Notes under the pieces: model-generated
Told to the model about the DNA's origin: nothing
What the model saw: the letters and a program-made list of their open reading frames with translations, nothing else
The model's database searches: none
From: JBDKGH01 sp039798265
GTDB taxonomy: Bacteria > Bacteroidota > Bacteroidia > Flavobacteriales_D > Sanyastnellaceae
Assembly: GCA_039798265.1 (NCBI GenBank)
Contig: JBDKGH010000102.1
Location: 1 to 6,538, forward strand
Length of the DNA: 6,538 bases
Direction of reading: 5' to 3'
Made by a program: the position numbers and the translations under genes
Shown: positions 1 through 5,415 of the stretch, one piece after another
Layout of the letters: every line of letters starts with the position of its first letter
How positions within the stretch are numbered: the stretch's first letter is position 1

Positions 1-1688
1 GCTTTGGAAATCTTTCCATCACGACGCAAGCGTGCAGTGCTCCGGTAGGTTATGTTTCGAATAGTACCGATTGTAATGATAACAATAATGCTATTCGTCC
101 GAATGCTACTGAGGTATGCAATGGATTCGATGATGATTGCGATGGCTTAACCGATGAAGGAGTTCAATTGACCTATTATCGCGATGCTGACGGTGATGGA
201 TTTGGTAACGTATCCATTACTATTCAAGCATGCTCGGTCCCTATAGGTTATGTAACTAATAGCACGGATTGCAATGATGCAAATAGTGCGATTAATCCAA
301 ATGCCATAGAGGCTTGCAATGGAATAAATGACGACTGTGACCTCCTTACCGATGAGGGTTGCTCTGTTGGCACTATTCCCAACGATGAAATGGCAACGGC
401 GATCAATGTGCCTTACAACCCAATGGGAAGTTGCTCTTGGACTGCTGGTACTCTGCTTGGAGCTACACCGTCAAACAATGTTCAGACGTCATGTATTACG
501 TGTAATGATGCATGGTACCGATTTATTCCAACTCAAGGTGGTGCACGCATCCAATGCAACACTTCGGCAAACAACCTCATTGTAGCACTTTGTGATCAAA
601 CAGGTAACATGATTGATGCGGAGAATATACAATCGTCAGTTGGGAATGAAATCCTCAACTTCGGCCAGTTGACAGAGGGCTCACCTTATTTCATTCGTGT
701 CATTAACTACAATAGTGCTCAAGGTGAGGGTGCCTTTAATCTTTGCGTTAGTGCCTTAGCCGACTCTCGATGCAACTATGGCCCAGGTCCATACGGATTA
801 TGCTCAACGTTCAAAGCCATCTACACCGGGGCGAATGGTTATACCTTCCGCTTTACATCTAATACGACAAGCCAAACTTATGTGGGTAACACCACTAACG
901 GTTTGACACCCATTCAGATGTCGAGTATTTCAGGGCTTCCTTGGGGTGATTCCTACACCGTGGCCATTGATGCAAACTATTTTGTAACCAATGGATTAAA
1001 TCAAAACGAATGGGTGAGTGTAATGAACAATGAACCGTGCACTGTATTCATTTCTCCTCAACCTACCACCCAATTGAGAGTTGCTGATGCATGTCCAAAT
1101 ATTCGATACATCGGATCTACCTTGAGAGCTGATGCTTGGTTGTGTGGTGCGGTATATTATGAGTGGGAGTTTACTCGTACAGATGTACCTCAAACACCTT
1201 TCACCTTGAATGGTAACAACAACAGTCGATTCCTCACCCTTCCAAGTAATGTTGGATTTGTTCCTGGAGGCAGCTACGTGGTGAGGATCCGTCCAATGCA
1301 AAGCTCTGGACCCGGTATTTTTGGACCAGCTATTTGTTTGCAATTAGGAATCGTAGGCAACCCTTCTATGATGACGGATGTCAATCAAGCTTTTGTTCCT
1401 ACTCAAGAAAGAAATGACTGGGAATTAGAGAACAATGGCTTCGCTCATCTGGAGGTGTATCCAAACCCACTCTCATCGGATGTCCTTTATTTACAATTCG
1501 ACCAAGAAGTAGAGGAAGCTATTCATTATGAAATTCGCGACCTTTCTGGACGTTTGATCTTGAAGAATAGCATCAATGAATCGGGTAGCACACTTGAAAT
1601 TGAATGTCCAGAATTGACTTCGGGTGTTTATTACCTTTCTGTTCGCTCCGGTTCAAATACTTGGCAAAGAGCCATTGTAGTGGAGTAA
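1..1688 (+). CDS. T9SS-secreted surface protein with MopE-type repeats, 3' part (5' end outside window)
   Basis: The reading frame is open from base 3 to the TAA at 1688 (561 residues visible). A TTG at 168 is not the start, because the same repeat pattern continues upstream without a stop. In order: two Cys/Asp-rich repeats of the MopE metal-binding type (visible residues 1-53 and 67-119, with DADGDG, STDCND and CNG..DDCD..TDEG blocks); a beta-rich region resembling bacterial pre-peptidase C-terminal-like domains (about 127-253); a Gly/Thr/Asn-rich region; a segment starting TQLRVADACPN (about 356-447) of a kind common in large Flavobacteriales surface proteins; and a type A T9SS sorting domain (about 483-561, with LEVYPNP, Y.IRDLSGR and L.SGVYYLSV blocks). 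The family expectation is an outer-membrane-translocated protein, cleaved at the sorting domain and attached to the surface or released. Ligand and exact role are unknown; Ca2+ or another metal binding by the repeats is inferred from the Asp-rich loops. It is followed by its own terminator. Confidence 0.9.
   Translation, partial: FGNLSITTQACSAPVGYVSNSTDCNDNNNAIRPNATEVCNGFDDDCDGLTDEGVQLTYYRDADGDGFGNVSITIQACSVPIGYVTNSTDCNDANSAINPNAIEACNGINDDCDLLTDEGCSVGTIPNDEMATAINVPYNPMGSCSWTAGTLLGATPSNNVQTSCITCNDAWYRFIPTQGGARIQCNTSANNLIVALCDQTGNMIDAENIQSSVGNEILNFGQLTEGSPYFIRVINYNSAQGEGAFNLCVSALADSRCNYGPGPYGLCSTFKAIYTGANGYTFRFTSNTTSQTYVGNTTNGLTPIQMSSISGLPWGDSYTVAIDANYFVTNGLNQNEWVSVMNNEPCTVFISPQPTTQLRVADACPNIRYIGSTLRADAWLCGAVYYEWEFTRTDVPQTPFTLNGNNNSRFLTLPSNVGFVPGGSYVVRIRPMQSSGPGIFGPAICLQLGIVGNPSMMTDVNQAFVPTQERNDWELENNGFAHLEVYPNPLSSDVLYLQFDQEVEEAIHYEIRDLSGRLILKNSINESGSTLEIECPELTSGVYYLSVRSGSNTWQRAIVVE
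3..359 (+). repeat. Tandem MopE-like protein repeat, 198-nt (66-residue) period
   Basis: Two copies of a 53-residue core lie at 3-161 and 201-359, separated by a 13-residue linker carrying YYRDADGDG. They align without gaps. By my hand count 40 of 53 residues are identical, while the DNA is only about 70 percent identical and many changes fall at third positions. This indicates an old duplication under protein-level constraint. The second copy is the last of the array and has lost two conserved positions (DDDCDG becomes NDDCDL). Further copies probably lie left of the window. Confidence 0.85.
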
Positions 1689-1710
1689 TATTTGTAAAGT
1701 ATTAATATTC

Positions 1711-1744
1711 AGCCCCGTTGAACTCCATCAACGGGGCTTTTTTT
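1711..1744 (+). terminator. Intrinsic terminator of the surface-protein gene
   Basis: A perfect 11-bp stem (AGCCCCGTTGA at 1711-1721 with its complement at 1728-1738) encloses a 6-nt loop. A run of T residues follows to 1744. It begins 22 nt after the stop codon at 1688. The stem is GC-rich at its base next to the T run, the classical arrangement. The other strand has no comparable T run, so it should act mainly on plus-strand transcription. Confidence 0.9.
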
Positions 1745-1785
1745 GATTACCTATCGACCAATACATGCCTTCAGTCGATTTTCGC

Positions 1786-1816
1786 TTGGTCGTTTACTTT
1801 TTTTTCCTTACATTGG
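1786..1816 (+). promoter_or_regulatory. Possible Bacteroidota-type promoter for the 1835 gene
   Basis: TTG at 1786-1788 and TACATTGG at 1809-1816 are separated by 20 nt. This resembles the Bacteroidota housekeeping promoter (TTG near -33 and TAnnTTTG near -7), with one mismatch in the -7 element. The terminator just upstream implies that the next gene needs its own promoter. A start point near 1821 would leave a leader of about 14 nt. Short AT-rich matches like this are common by chance. Confidence 0.35.
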
Positions 1817-1834
1817 GATAACCTTAACGACTAA

Positions 1835-2161
1835 ATGCCACTACTCATGACTACAGATCGCGATCAGCTTAAGTATGCCGTTCAGGAAATTCTGAACGAT
1901 GTGATTGAACAAGGTTTTCATCATTTGGTCAATCATCCTCAAAGTAGTGACGAGCTCAATAAGATCATCAAAGATGCCACGGATGAGCTCAATTACCAGC
2001 TTCTCAAAATTGATTCTCATAGTCATCAACCAGGTACACGCGACCTTCTAGATCATTACAGCATGATCTCCAAAGATGCGCAAAGAAAAAGCCTGGAACT
2101 ATTGTCCAGGCTTCAAAGAATCCAGCAAGTAGATATTCCTCGTCTGAAGAGAATGGGCTAG
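1835..2161 (+). CDS. Hypothetical small helical protein (108 aa)
   Basis: I do not recognise the family. The product is 108 residues, charged and soluble-looking. It has no signal peptide, membrane segment or cysteine, and a composition (DELNKIIKDATDELNYQLLK, SLELLSRLQRIQQ) suggesting mostly amphipathic helices. ATG at 1835 is the longest start; a second ATG at 1847 would give 104 residues and cannot be excluded, as neither has a Shine-Dalgarno sequence. The gene stands alone between the terminator at 1711-1744 and a convergent minus-strand gene whose stop is only 3 nt past its own stop. Its last 25 codons contain a hairpin that looks like the terminator for the opposing transcript. No terminator of its own is apparent. 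Support for coding is the intact frame plus its fit between flanking signals, so it is less certain than its neighbours. Confidence 0.7.
   Translation: MPLLMTTDRDQLKYAVQEILNDVIEQGFHHLVNHPQSSDELNKIIKDATDELNYQLLKIDSHSHQPGTRDLLDHYSMISKDAQRKSLELLSRLQRIQQVDIPRLKRMG
2086..2113 (-). terminator. Probable terminator of the minus-strand sigma-factor unit, inside the opposing gene
   Basis: AAGCCTGGA at 2089-2097 pairs perfectly with TCCAGGCTT at 2105-2113, giving a 9-bp stem with a 7-nt loop. Read on the minus strand, the stem is followed directly by three more T residues after its terminal TT, then CTTTG, so it forms a stem plus a 5-T tract. On the plus strand the hairpin is followed by CAAAGAATCC, with no T tract, so it is directional. 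It lies 52 nt past the stop of the minus-strand gene that ends at 2165, within the 3' part of the plus-strand gene 1835-2161. Confidence 0.7.
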
Positions 2162-2164
2162 AGC

Positions 2165-2686
2165 TTAAATGGAATTGACCATTTTGCTCACTTGCTTAAT
2201 ATCGTTTTTCAAATATCCTTTGGTGTCAAATCGTTTAGCCTCATTCAGAAGTTGAATGGCTTCTCGTTTCTTGCGCTTGTTGGCATTGATTACGGCAAGG
2301 TTGAGATAAACCGCAGCCTTGTCATGCTCCATGCGCAAACCGTGTTGAAGGGCTAATTTGAAGTTCTTTTCGCTCTGCGATAAACTAGCTTTCTGTACAT
2401 CTACAGATCCTAACAAAAAGTAATAGTATCCCTTTTGATTTTTCCAAAGATGGTTGGGATTTATCCGCTCTAACCACTCCTTCGCTTTTTCCATTTTTTG
2501 CTGACGCAATTGGAAAAAAGCCAATACCAATCGAATGCTTCTTAATACCAATATTACCAATACAGCAGTAAGCAAAAGCATGAAAATTCCGCTGATCCAA
2601 TGCCCATCTACAAATAGATAAACAGTGTATGCCAATGATCCGAGAGCTATTAAGCCCTTGATGATTCGTGAGTCAATCGCCTTCAT
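2165..2686 (-). CDS. Two-TM membrane protein with TPR-like cytoplasmic domain (173 aa)
   Basis: The start is placed at the ATG whose complement is 2684-2686 (protein begins MKAIDSRIIKG). The frame stays open further upstream, but a longer start would overlap the end of the preceding gene and add a non-membrane, low-quality N-terminus. Residues about 8-25 and 30-58 are hydrophobic and likely form two membrane helices. After a short basic linker, about 84-155 contain two TPR-like helical pairs (QKGYYYFLLGSV..A...EKNFKLAL and AAVYLNLAVI..KR...AIQLLNEAKRFD). This arrangement resembles small conserved Bacteroidota membrane proteins without known function. It is the last gene of the minus-strand unit, 55 nt after the anti-sigma-like gene, and is followed by the terminator at 2113-2086. 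A protein-interaction role at the inner membrane is inferred from the TPR-like part. No enzymatic motif is seen. Confidence 0.82.
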   Translation of the reverse strand: MKAIDSRIIKGLIALGSLAYTVYLFVDGHWISGIFMLLLTAVLVILVLRSIRLVLAFFQLRQQKMEKAKEWLERINPNHLWKNQKGYYYFLLGSVDVQKASLSQSEKNFKLALQHGLRMEHDKAAVYLNLAVINANKRKKREAIQLLNEAKRFDTKGYLKNDIKQVSKMVNSI

Positions 2687-2703
2687 AGTATAAAAATCGA
2701 CCG

Positions 2704-2738
2704 CAAATCTACCATTTTTTATCCCTTTTCTACCATTT
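2704..2738 (-). promoter_or_regulatory. Possible internal promoter and phased direct repeat before the TPR membrane gene
   Basis: In the 55-nt gap upstream of the gene starting at 2686, the minus strand carries TAGATTTG (2711-2704), an exact match to the Bacteroidota -7 element TAnnTTTG. No TTG sits at the usual spacing upstream. The plus-strand decamer TCTACCATTT occurs at 2708-2717 and again at 2729-2738, exactly 21 bp apart, about two helical turns. The downstream copy overlaps the -7-like element. This could be a regulated internal promoter with an operator, or a chance match in AT-rich DNA. Confidence 0.35.
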
Positions 2739-2741
2739 GTT

Positions 2742-3608
2742 TTATCTCGCGGTGTACAAGGCGTCCAAAAGGTCAACATAGTTCGCTGCTGATTGTGATT
2801 GCGAACTAGTGGCCACAACTGTTTTTGTAGCAGAAATCATTTCCACTTGAGCAATCTCCGCTTCCGAATTACCACTACTGGTGCTGTAGTTCGCAGCATC
2901 AGCTGAAGAAAGGTTGTTGTCACTCTCTGCCTTAGCGGGCTTATCTTTTGCGGCTTCTTTAGCTGTCGGTTCATTTTGAATAGGTGCAGCGGCGACATCT
3001 TCATTTAAGTTTTCGGTCAAAGAAGCGCTCTCTTCAGCTTCATACACTGTTACCGCTGACTGGGATGGCACTTGTGGAAAGGCCGCAGGCTGCTGTGGCA
3101 ATGGAGTAGGACTCGACTGTGCTTTGAGCTCAGGGCTAATTTCAACTTCAGTCATAGGCTTATCAGCTTTTGCTGCGTCAGTGCTATTGGTAGGTGATTG
3201 TACCTCTTGCTCCGCTAGGTAGTTCGTTTCAACCGTTCTGGTTTGAAAATAAATAATTCCGCCCACCAATAGAGCGAGGCCGAAGGCCAATTGAAATCCT
3301 GGTCGTCGATAGACGGGAAGTTCAGGACGAACAAACCAGGTATTCAACCAAATCCTAAAACCGCCTCGATTTTCTGCAGCAAAAGAGGCCATCAGCTCGT
3401 CTTTTAATTGCGGATCGGGATCATACCATTCTTGATCGCGGTGCATGGCTTGAATCTCCAATAGGGTAGAGCGCAAGTTTTCATACTCATCTTCATTGCT
3501 GATGTGCTTGAGTACAAAAGATTTTTCCTCGGGATATAATTCTGCAAAAGCCTTATGCTTCAACAACGATTCAATATCCTCGGGATCATATTTCAATTCT
3601 TCTTTCAT
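2742..3608 (-). CDS. Single-pass membrane protein, probable anti-sigma factor (288 aa)
   Basis: The start ATG (complement 3606-3608) lies 4 nt after the sigma-factor stop, indicating translational coupling. Residues 1-102 form an acidic, helical, cytoplasmic-looking domain (DIESLLKHKAFAELYPEEKS, then SNEDEYENLRSTLLEIQAM). Residues about 104-121 (GFQLAFGLALLVGGIIYF) form one membrane helix preceded by basic residues (VYRRPG), predicting an N-in topology. Residues about 125-275 are a low-complexity Ala/Ser/Glu/Pro/Gln-rich tail, probably periplasmic. A short conserved-looking end (NYVDLLDALYTAR) closes the protein. Gene order and topology match ECF anti-sigma factors. The protein has no cysteine, so the zinc-binding HxxxCxxC anti-sigma motif is absent and the assignment rests on context and topology. 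An alternative is a membrane-anchored partner of another kind. Confidence 0.75.
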   Translation of the reverse strand: MKEELKYDPEDIESLLKHKAFAELYPEEKSFVLKHISNEDEYENLRSTLLEIQAMHRDQEWYDPDPQLKDELMASFAAENRGGFRIWLNTWFVRPELPVYRRPGFQLAFGLALLVGGIIYFQTRTVETNYLAEQEVQSPTNSTDAAKADKPMTEVEISPELKAQSSPTPLPQQPAAFPQVPSQSAVTVYEAEESASLTENLNEDVAAAPIQNEPTAKEAAKDKPAKAESDNNLSSADAANYSTSSGNSEAEIAQVEMISATKTVVATSSQSQSAANYVDLLDALYTAR

Positions 3609-3612
3609 GGTG

Positions 3613-4218
3613 TTATATCCATTGCATCAAGAGAATCCAAAGCAGAATCCCCTCGAATTGTTTAAGTTTAGTTTGTAGTTCTTTCAGCGTATAAAATAGG
3701 CGAGACTTCACTGTTCCTTCGCTGCATTGCATGGCCTCGCTAATTTCAGTAATACTCATTTCATGCTTAAAGCGCAATTCAAAAGTGGAGCGCTTTATTT
3801 CATCTAATTCCAAAAGTGCTTCTTCTAATTTTTCATGAAAAGAAGCTCTATCCATAGATTTGATCGCATCTTGAGCATCCGTTTTTGAACTGGTATATTT
3901 GATTTCAGCATGCACATTTTGCCGCACTTCATGTTTGGCGTATTCATTTTTACACATGTTATGCGCCACACTGTAAAGCCACGTCTTAAAGGATCGACTT
4001 GGGTCGTATAATTCGGTTTTATGAATGATCTTACTGAATAATTCTTGAGTAAAATCCCTCGCTTTTTCACGATCTTTCCATAACATCCGGCAGAAAAAAG
4101 TAAACATCTGCCGTGAATAGCGATCATAGATAGCCTCAAATGCCTTGGCTTCTTTTTGAGATACCAAAACCATCAATTGCTCATCCGATAGCGAGTCGTA
4201 TTTCTTTTTCAATATCAT
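3613..4218 (-). CDS. ECF-type RNA polymerase sigma factor (201 aa)
   Basis: This has the two-domain layout of sigma-70 family ECF factors. Region 2 spans about 25-97, including AFEAIYDRYSRQMFTFF, the DFTQELFSKII stretch typical of the core-binding and -10-recognition helix (usually D..Q..F), and FKTWLYSVAHNMCKNEY. Region 4 spans about 129-187, with ELDEIKRSTFELRF followed by the helix-turn-helix SITEISEAMQCSEGTVKSRL. Its length is typical. The product directs RNA polymerase to a specific promoter set, probably held inactive by the membrane protein encoded next. The start ATG is 2 nt after the stop of the upstream exported-protein gene; neither junction has a Shine-Dalgarno sequence. The last dozen residues (from GILLWILLM to the stop) are unusually hydrophobic for a soluble sigma factor. 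Confidence in the family is high; the target regulon and ECF subgroup cannot be read from the sequence. Confidence 0.93.
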   Translation of the reverse strand: MILKKKYDSLSDEQLMVLVSQKEAKAFEAIYDRYSRQMFTFFCRMLWKDREKARDFTQELFSKIIHKTELYDPSRSFKTWLYSVAHNMCKNEYAKHEVRQNVHAEIKYTSSKTDAQDAIKSMDRASFHEKLEEALLELDEIKRSTFELRFKHEMSITEISEAMQCSEGTVKSRLFYTLKELQTKLKQFEGILLWILLMQWI

Positions 4219-4220
4219 CG

Positions 4221-5336
4221 CTAATCGATATGTTTTTTAATGAGCTTTTCTAGTTGATGGATTCTACCAATCTCTTCGAGGTATTGATCTACCTCAAGTT
4301 TTCGTTGATTATTGCCGGTCTGCCCATAGTAGGCTGAAAGTTGTACCAGCGCCATGGTGTAGTTGGCATTGATGGGTTCGCTATTGGTAACAAAATTTTT
4401 AGCAAACAGGTTGATCCAATTGTAGTGAAGAGATTCAAGATTATTGATATTGCTCATCGAATACAAAAAGGCTAACCCGGTGCAGTACAATTGACTTTTA
4501 ATTTCCTTCAGTTGTGTCGGGGGAACAGTTAAGCCCACATAAACGGGTTGTTTCAGGTCTGCGATTATTGTCTTGACAGGAGTTTGCGAACTCCAATGCT
4601 GAACACTGACGCCTAATTTTTTGCTCAGTTGAGATTTGTATTTTTCGCTATTGAGCCATTCAATACAGATGATTTTTACATCTGGTCGATAGTTATATCC
4701 CTTTTGCATAACCATCAAGGGATAAGTATCAAGTTGACCATAAGTAATGAGCACAGCATTTTGCGCTACGCTGTTTAATACATTGGAATTATATTCCATC
4801 AGAGCACCGCTGTAATATCCGACTTCTACTAGGGCATTCGCAAAACCTCTTTGATCGGCTTCATTTTCTTCAATAACAGCTTTGAATAGTTTATCGTCCC
4901 ATATCTCAGGATTGGTAGGATTCAGCGTATAAGCTCTCTCCAAATAGGCAAGGCCTTCATCTTTTTTGTTGAGTTGAAGATAACTGGCGTACTGATATTC
5001 ATAGCTCTCGCCAAGAGCGGCTTTCATTTGGTTAATGATCGTTGCTAATTCGGCTTCTTCATTGGCATTTAGGTTTCTACCTTTTTCTCCATAGGCCGTA
5101 AAGCGCTTTGAGAGGTAAAGATTCAACCACTGATCACCTTGCTGAGTGTTAATTTTTAATTGTTTGGAAAGTGCTTCGTTGTTTTGTTGCAGTTCATATG
5201 AATTGGAATTCATAATGGCTTGCTCTCGCGTCAAAACATTGGTGGGTGCGGGAAGCGTTGTGCCGCCTGCTGATTGACTGAAAGCAGTAGAAGCCCCAAA
5301 TAAAAAAAGCAGTATGAAGGATAAGGACTTGTTCAT
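4221..5336 (-). CDS. Exported TPR-like protein with DUF2723-like motif (371 aa)
   Basis: The start is placed at the ATG (complement 5334-5336) that opens a clear Sec signal peptide, MNKSLSFILLFLFGASTAFS, with likely cleavage around residue 20 or 21. Upstream in-frame ATGs would bury that peptide and run into the aat promoter region. No lipobox cysteine is seen, so it is probably periplasmic. Residues about 112-141 look like a TPR (YASYLQLNKKDEGLAYLERA followed by YTLNP). Residues about 194-234 carry AVLITYGQLDTYPLMVMQK and a RPDVKIICIEWLN block. These resemble the NGDNDTFPLWY and RTDVRVVN blocks that follow the membrane part of Bacteroidota DUF2723 proteins and occur in some TPR proteins; this is recalled, not searched. 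It is the first gene of the minus-strand unit, 2 nt before the sigma gene, which suggests an envelope-sensing or envelope-assembly role. The function is otherwise unknown. Confidence 0.85.
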   Translation of the reverse strand: MNKSLSFILLFLFGASTAFSQSAGGTTLPAPTNVLTREQAIMNSNSYELQQNNEALSKQLKINTQQGDQWLNLYLSKRFTAYGEKGRNLNANEEAELATIINQMKAALGESYEYQYASYLQLNKKDEGLAYLERAYTLNPTNPEIWDDKLFKAVIEENEADQRGFANALVEVGYYSGALMEYNSNVLNSVAQNAVLITYGQLDTYPLMVMQKGYNYRPDVKIICIEWLNSEKYKSQLSKKLGVSVQHWSSQTPVKTIIADLKQPVYVGLTVPPTQLKEIKSQLYCTGLAFLYSMSNINNLESLHYNWINLFAKNFVTNSEPINANYTMALVQLSAYYGQTGNNQRKLEVDQYLEEIGRIHQLEKLIKKHID

Positions 5337-5403
5337 TGGTTCAAAGTAACACATTTCTTGAGCCCAATACAGGACTTGTTTAAAAACGTTCATGCTCATC
5401 ATG

Positions 5404-5411
5404 TATTTTTG
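5404..5411 (+). promoter_or_regulatory. -7-like promoter element very close to the aat start
   Basis: TATTTTTG (5404-5411) matches the Bacteroidota -7 consensus TAnnTTTG exactly. It ends only 4 nt before the aat ATG at 5416. A TTG occurs at 5376-5378, but with 25 nt between it and the -7 element, longer than the usual roughly 17-23 nt. If functional, transcription would begin at or next to the start codon. Confidence 0.4.
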
Positions 5412-5415
5412 TAGC

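Noticed and set aside
168..170. TTG as the start codon of the first gene
   Set aside because: The frame is open to base 3 and encodes another copy of the same repeat upstream, so the gene continues leftward beyond the window.
996..1343. Minus-strand open frame opposite the surface-protein gene
   Set aside because: It lies wholly within a strongly supported coding region, has no recognisable domain and a biased composition typical of antisense frames.
2167..2184. AAATGG...CCATTT hairpin as terminator of the 1835-2161 gene
   Set aside because: The 6-bp stem is AT-rich and not followed by a T tract on the plus strand, so it is too weak to call.
2687..2818. N-terminal extension of the two-TM TPR-like protein
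   Set aside because: It would overlap the end of the anti-sigma-like gene and adds a non-conserved-looking segment; the ATG at 2686 directly precedes the membrane helices.
3825..4139. Second minus-strand open frame within the sigma-factor gene
   Set aside because: It is an alternative frame of a well-supported ECF sigma gene with no domain of its own.
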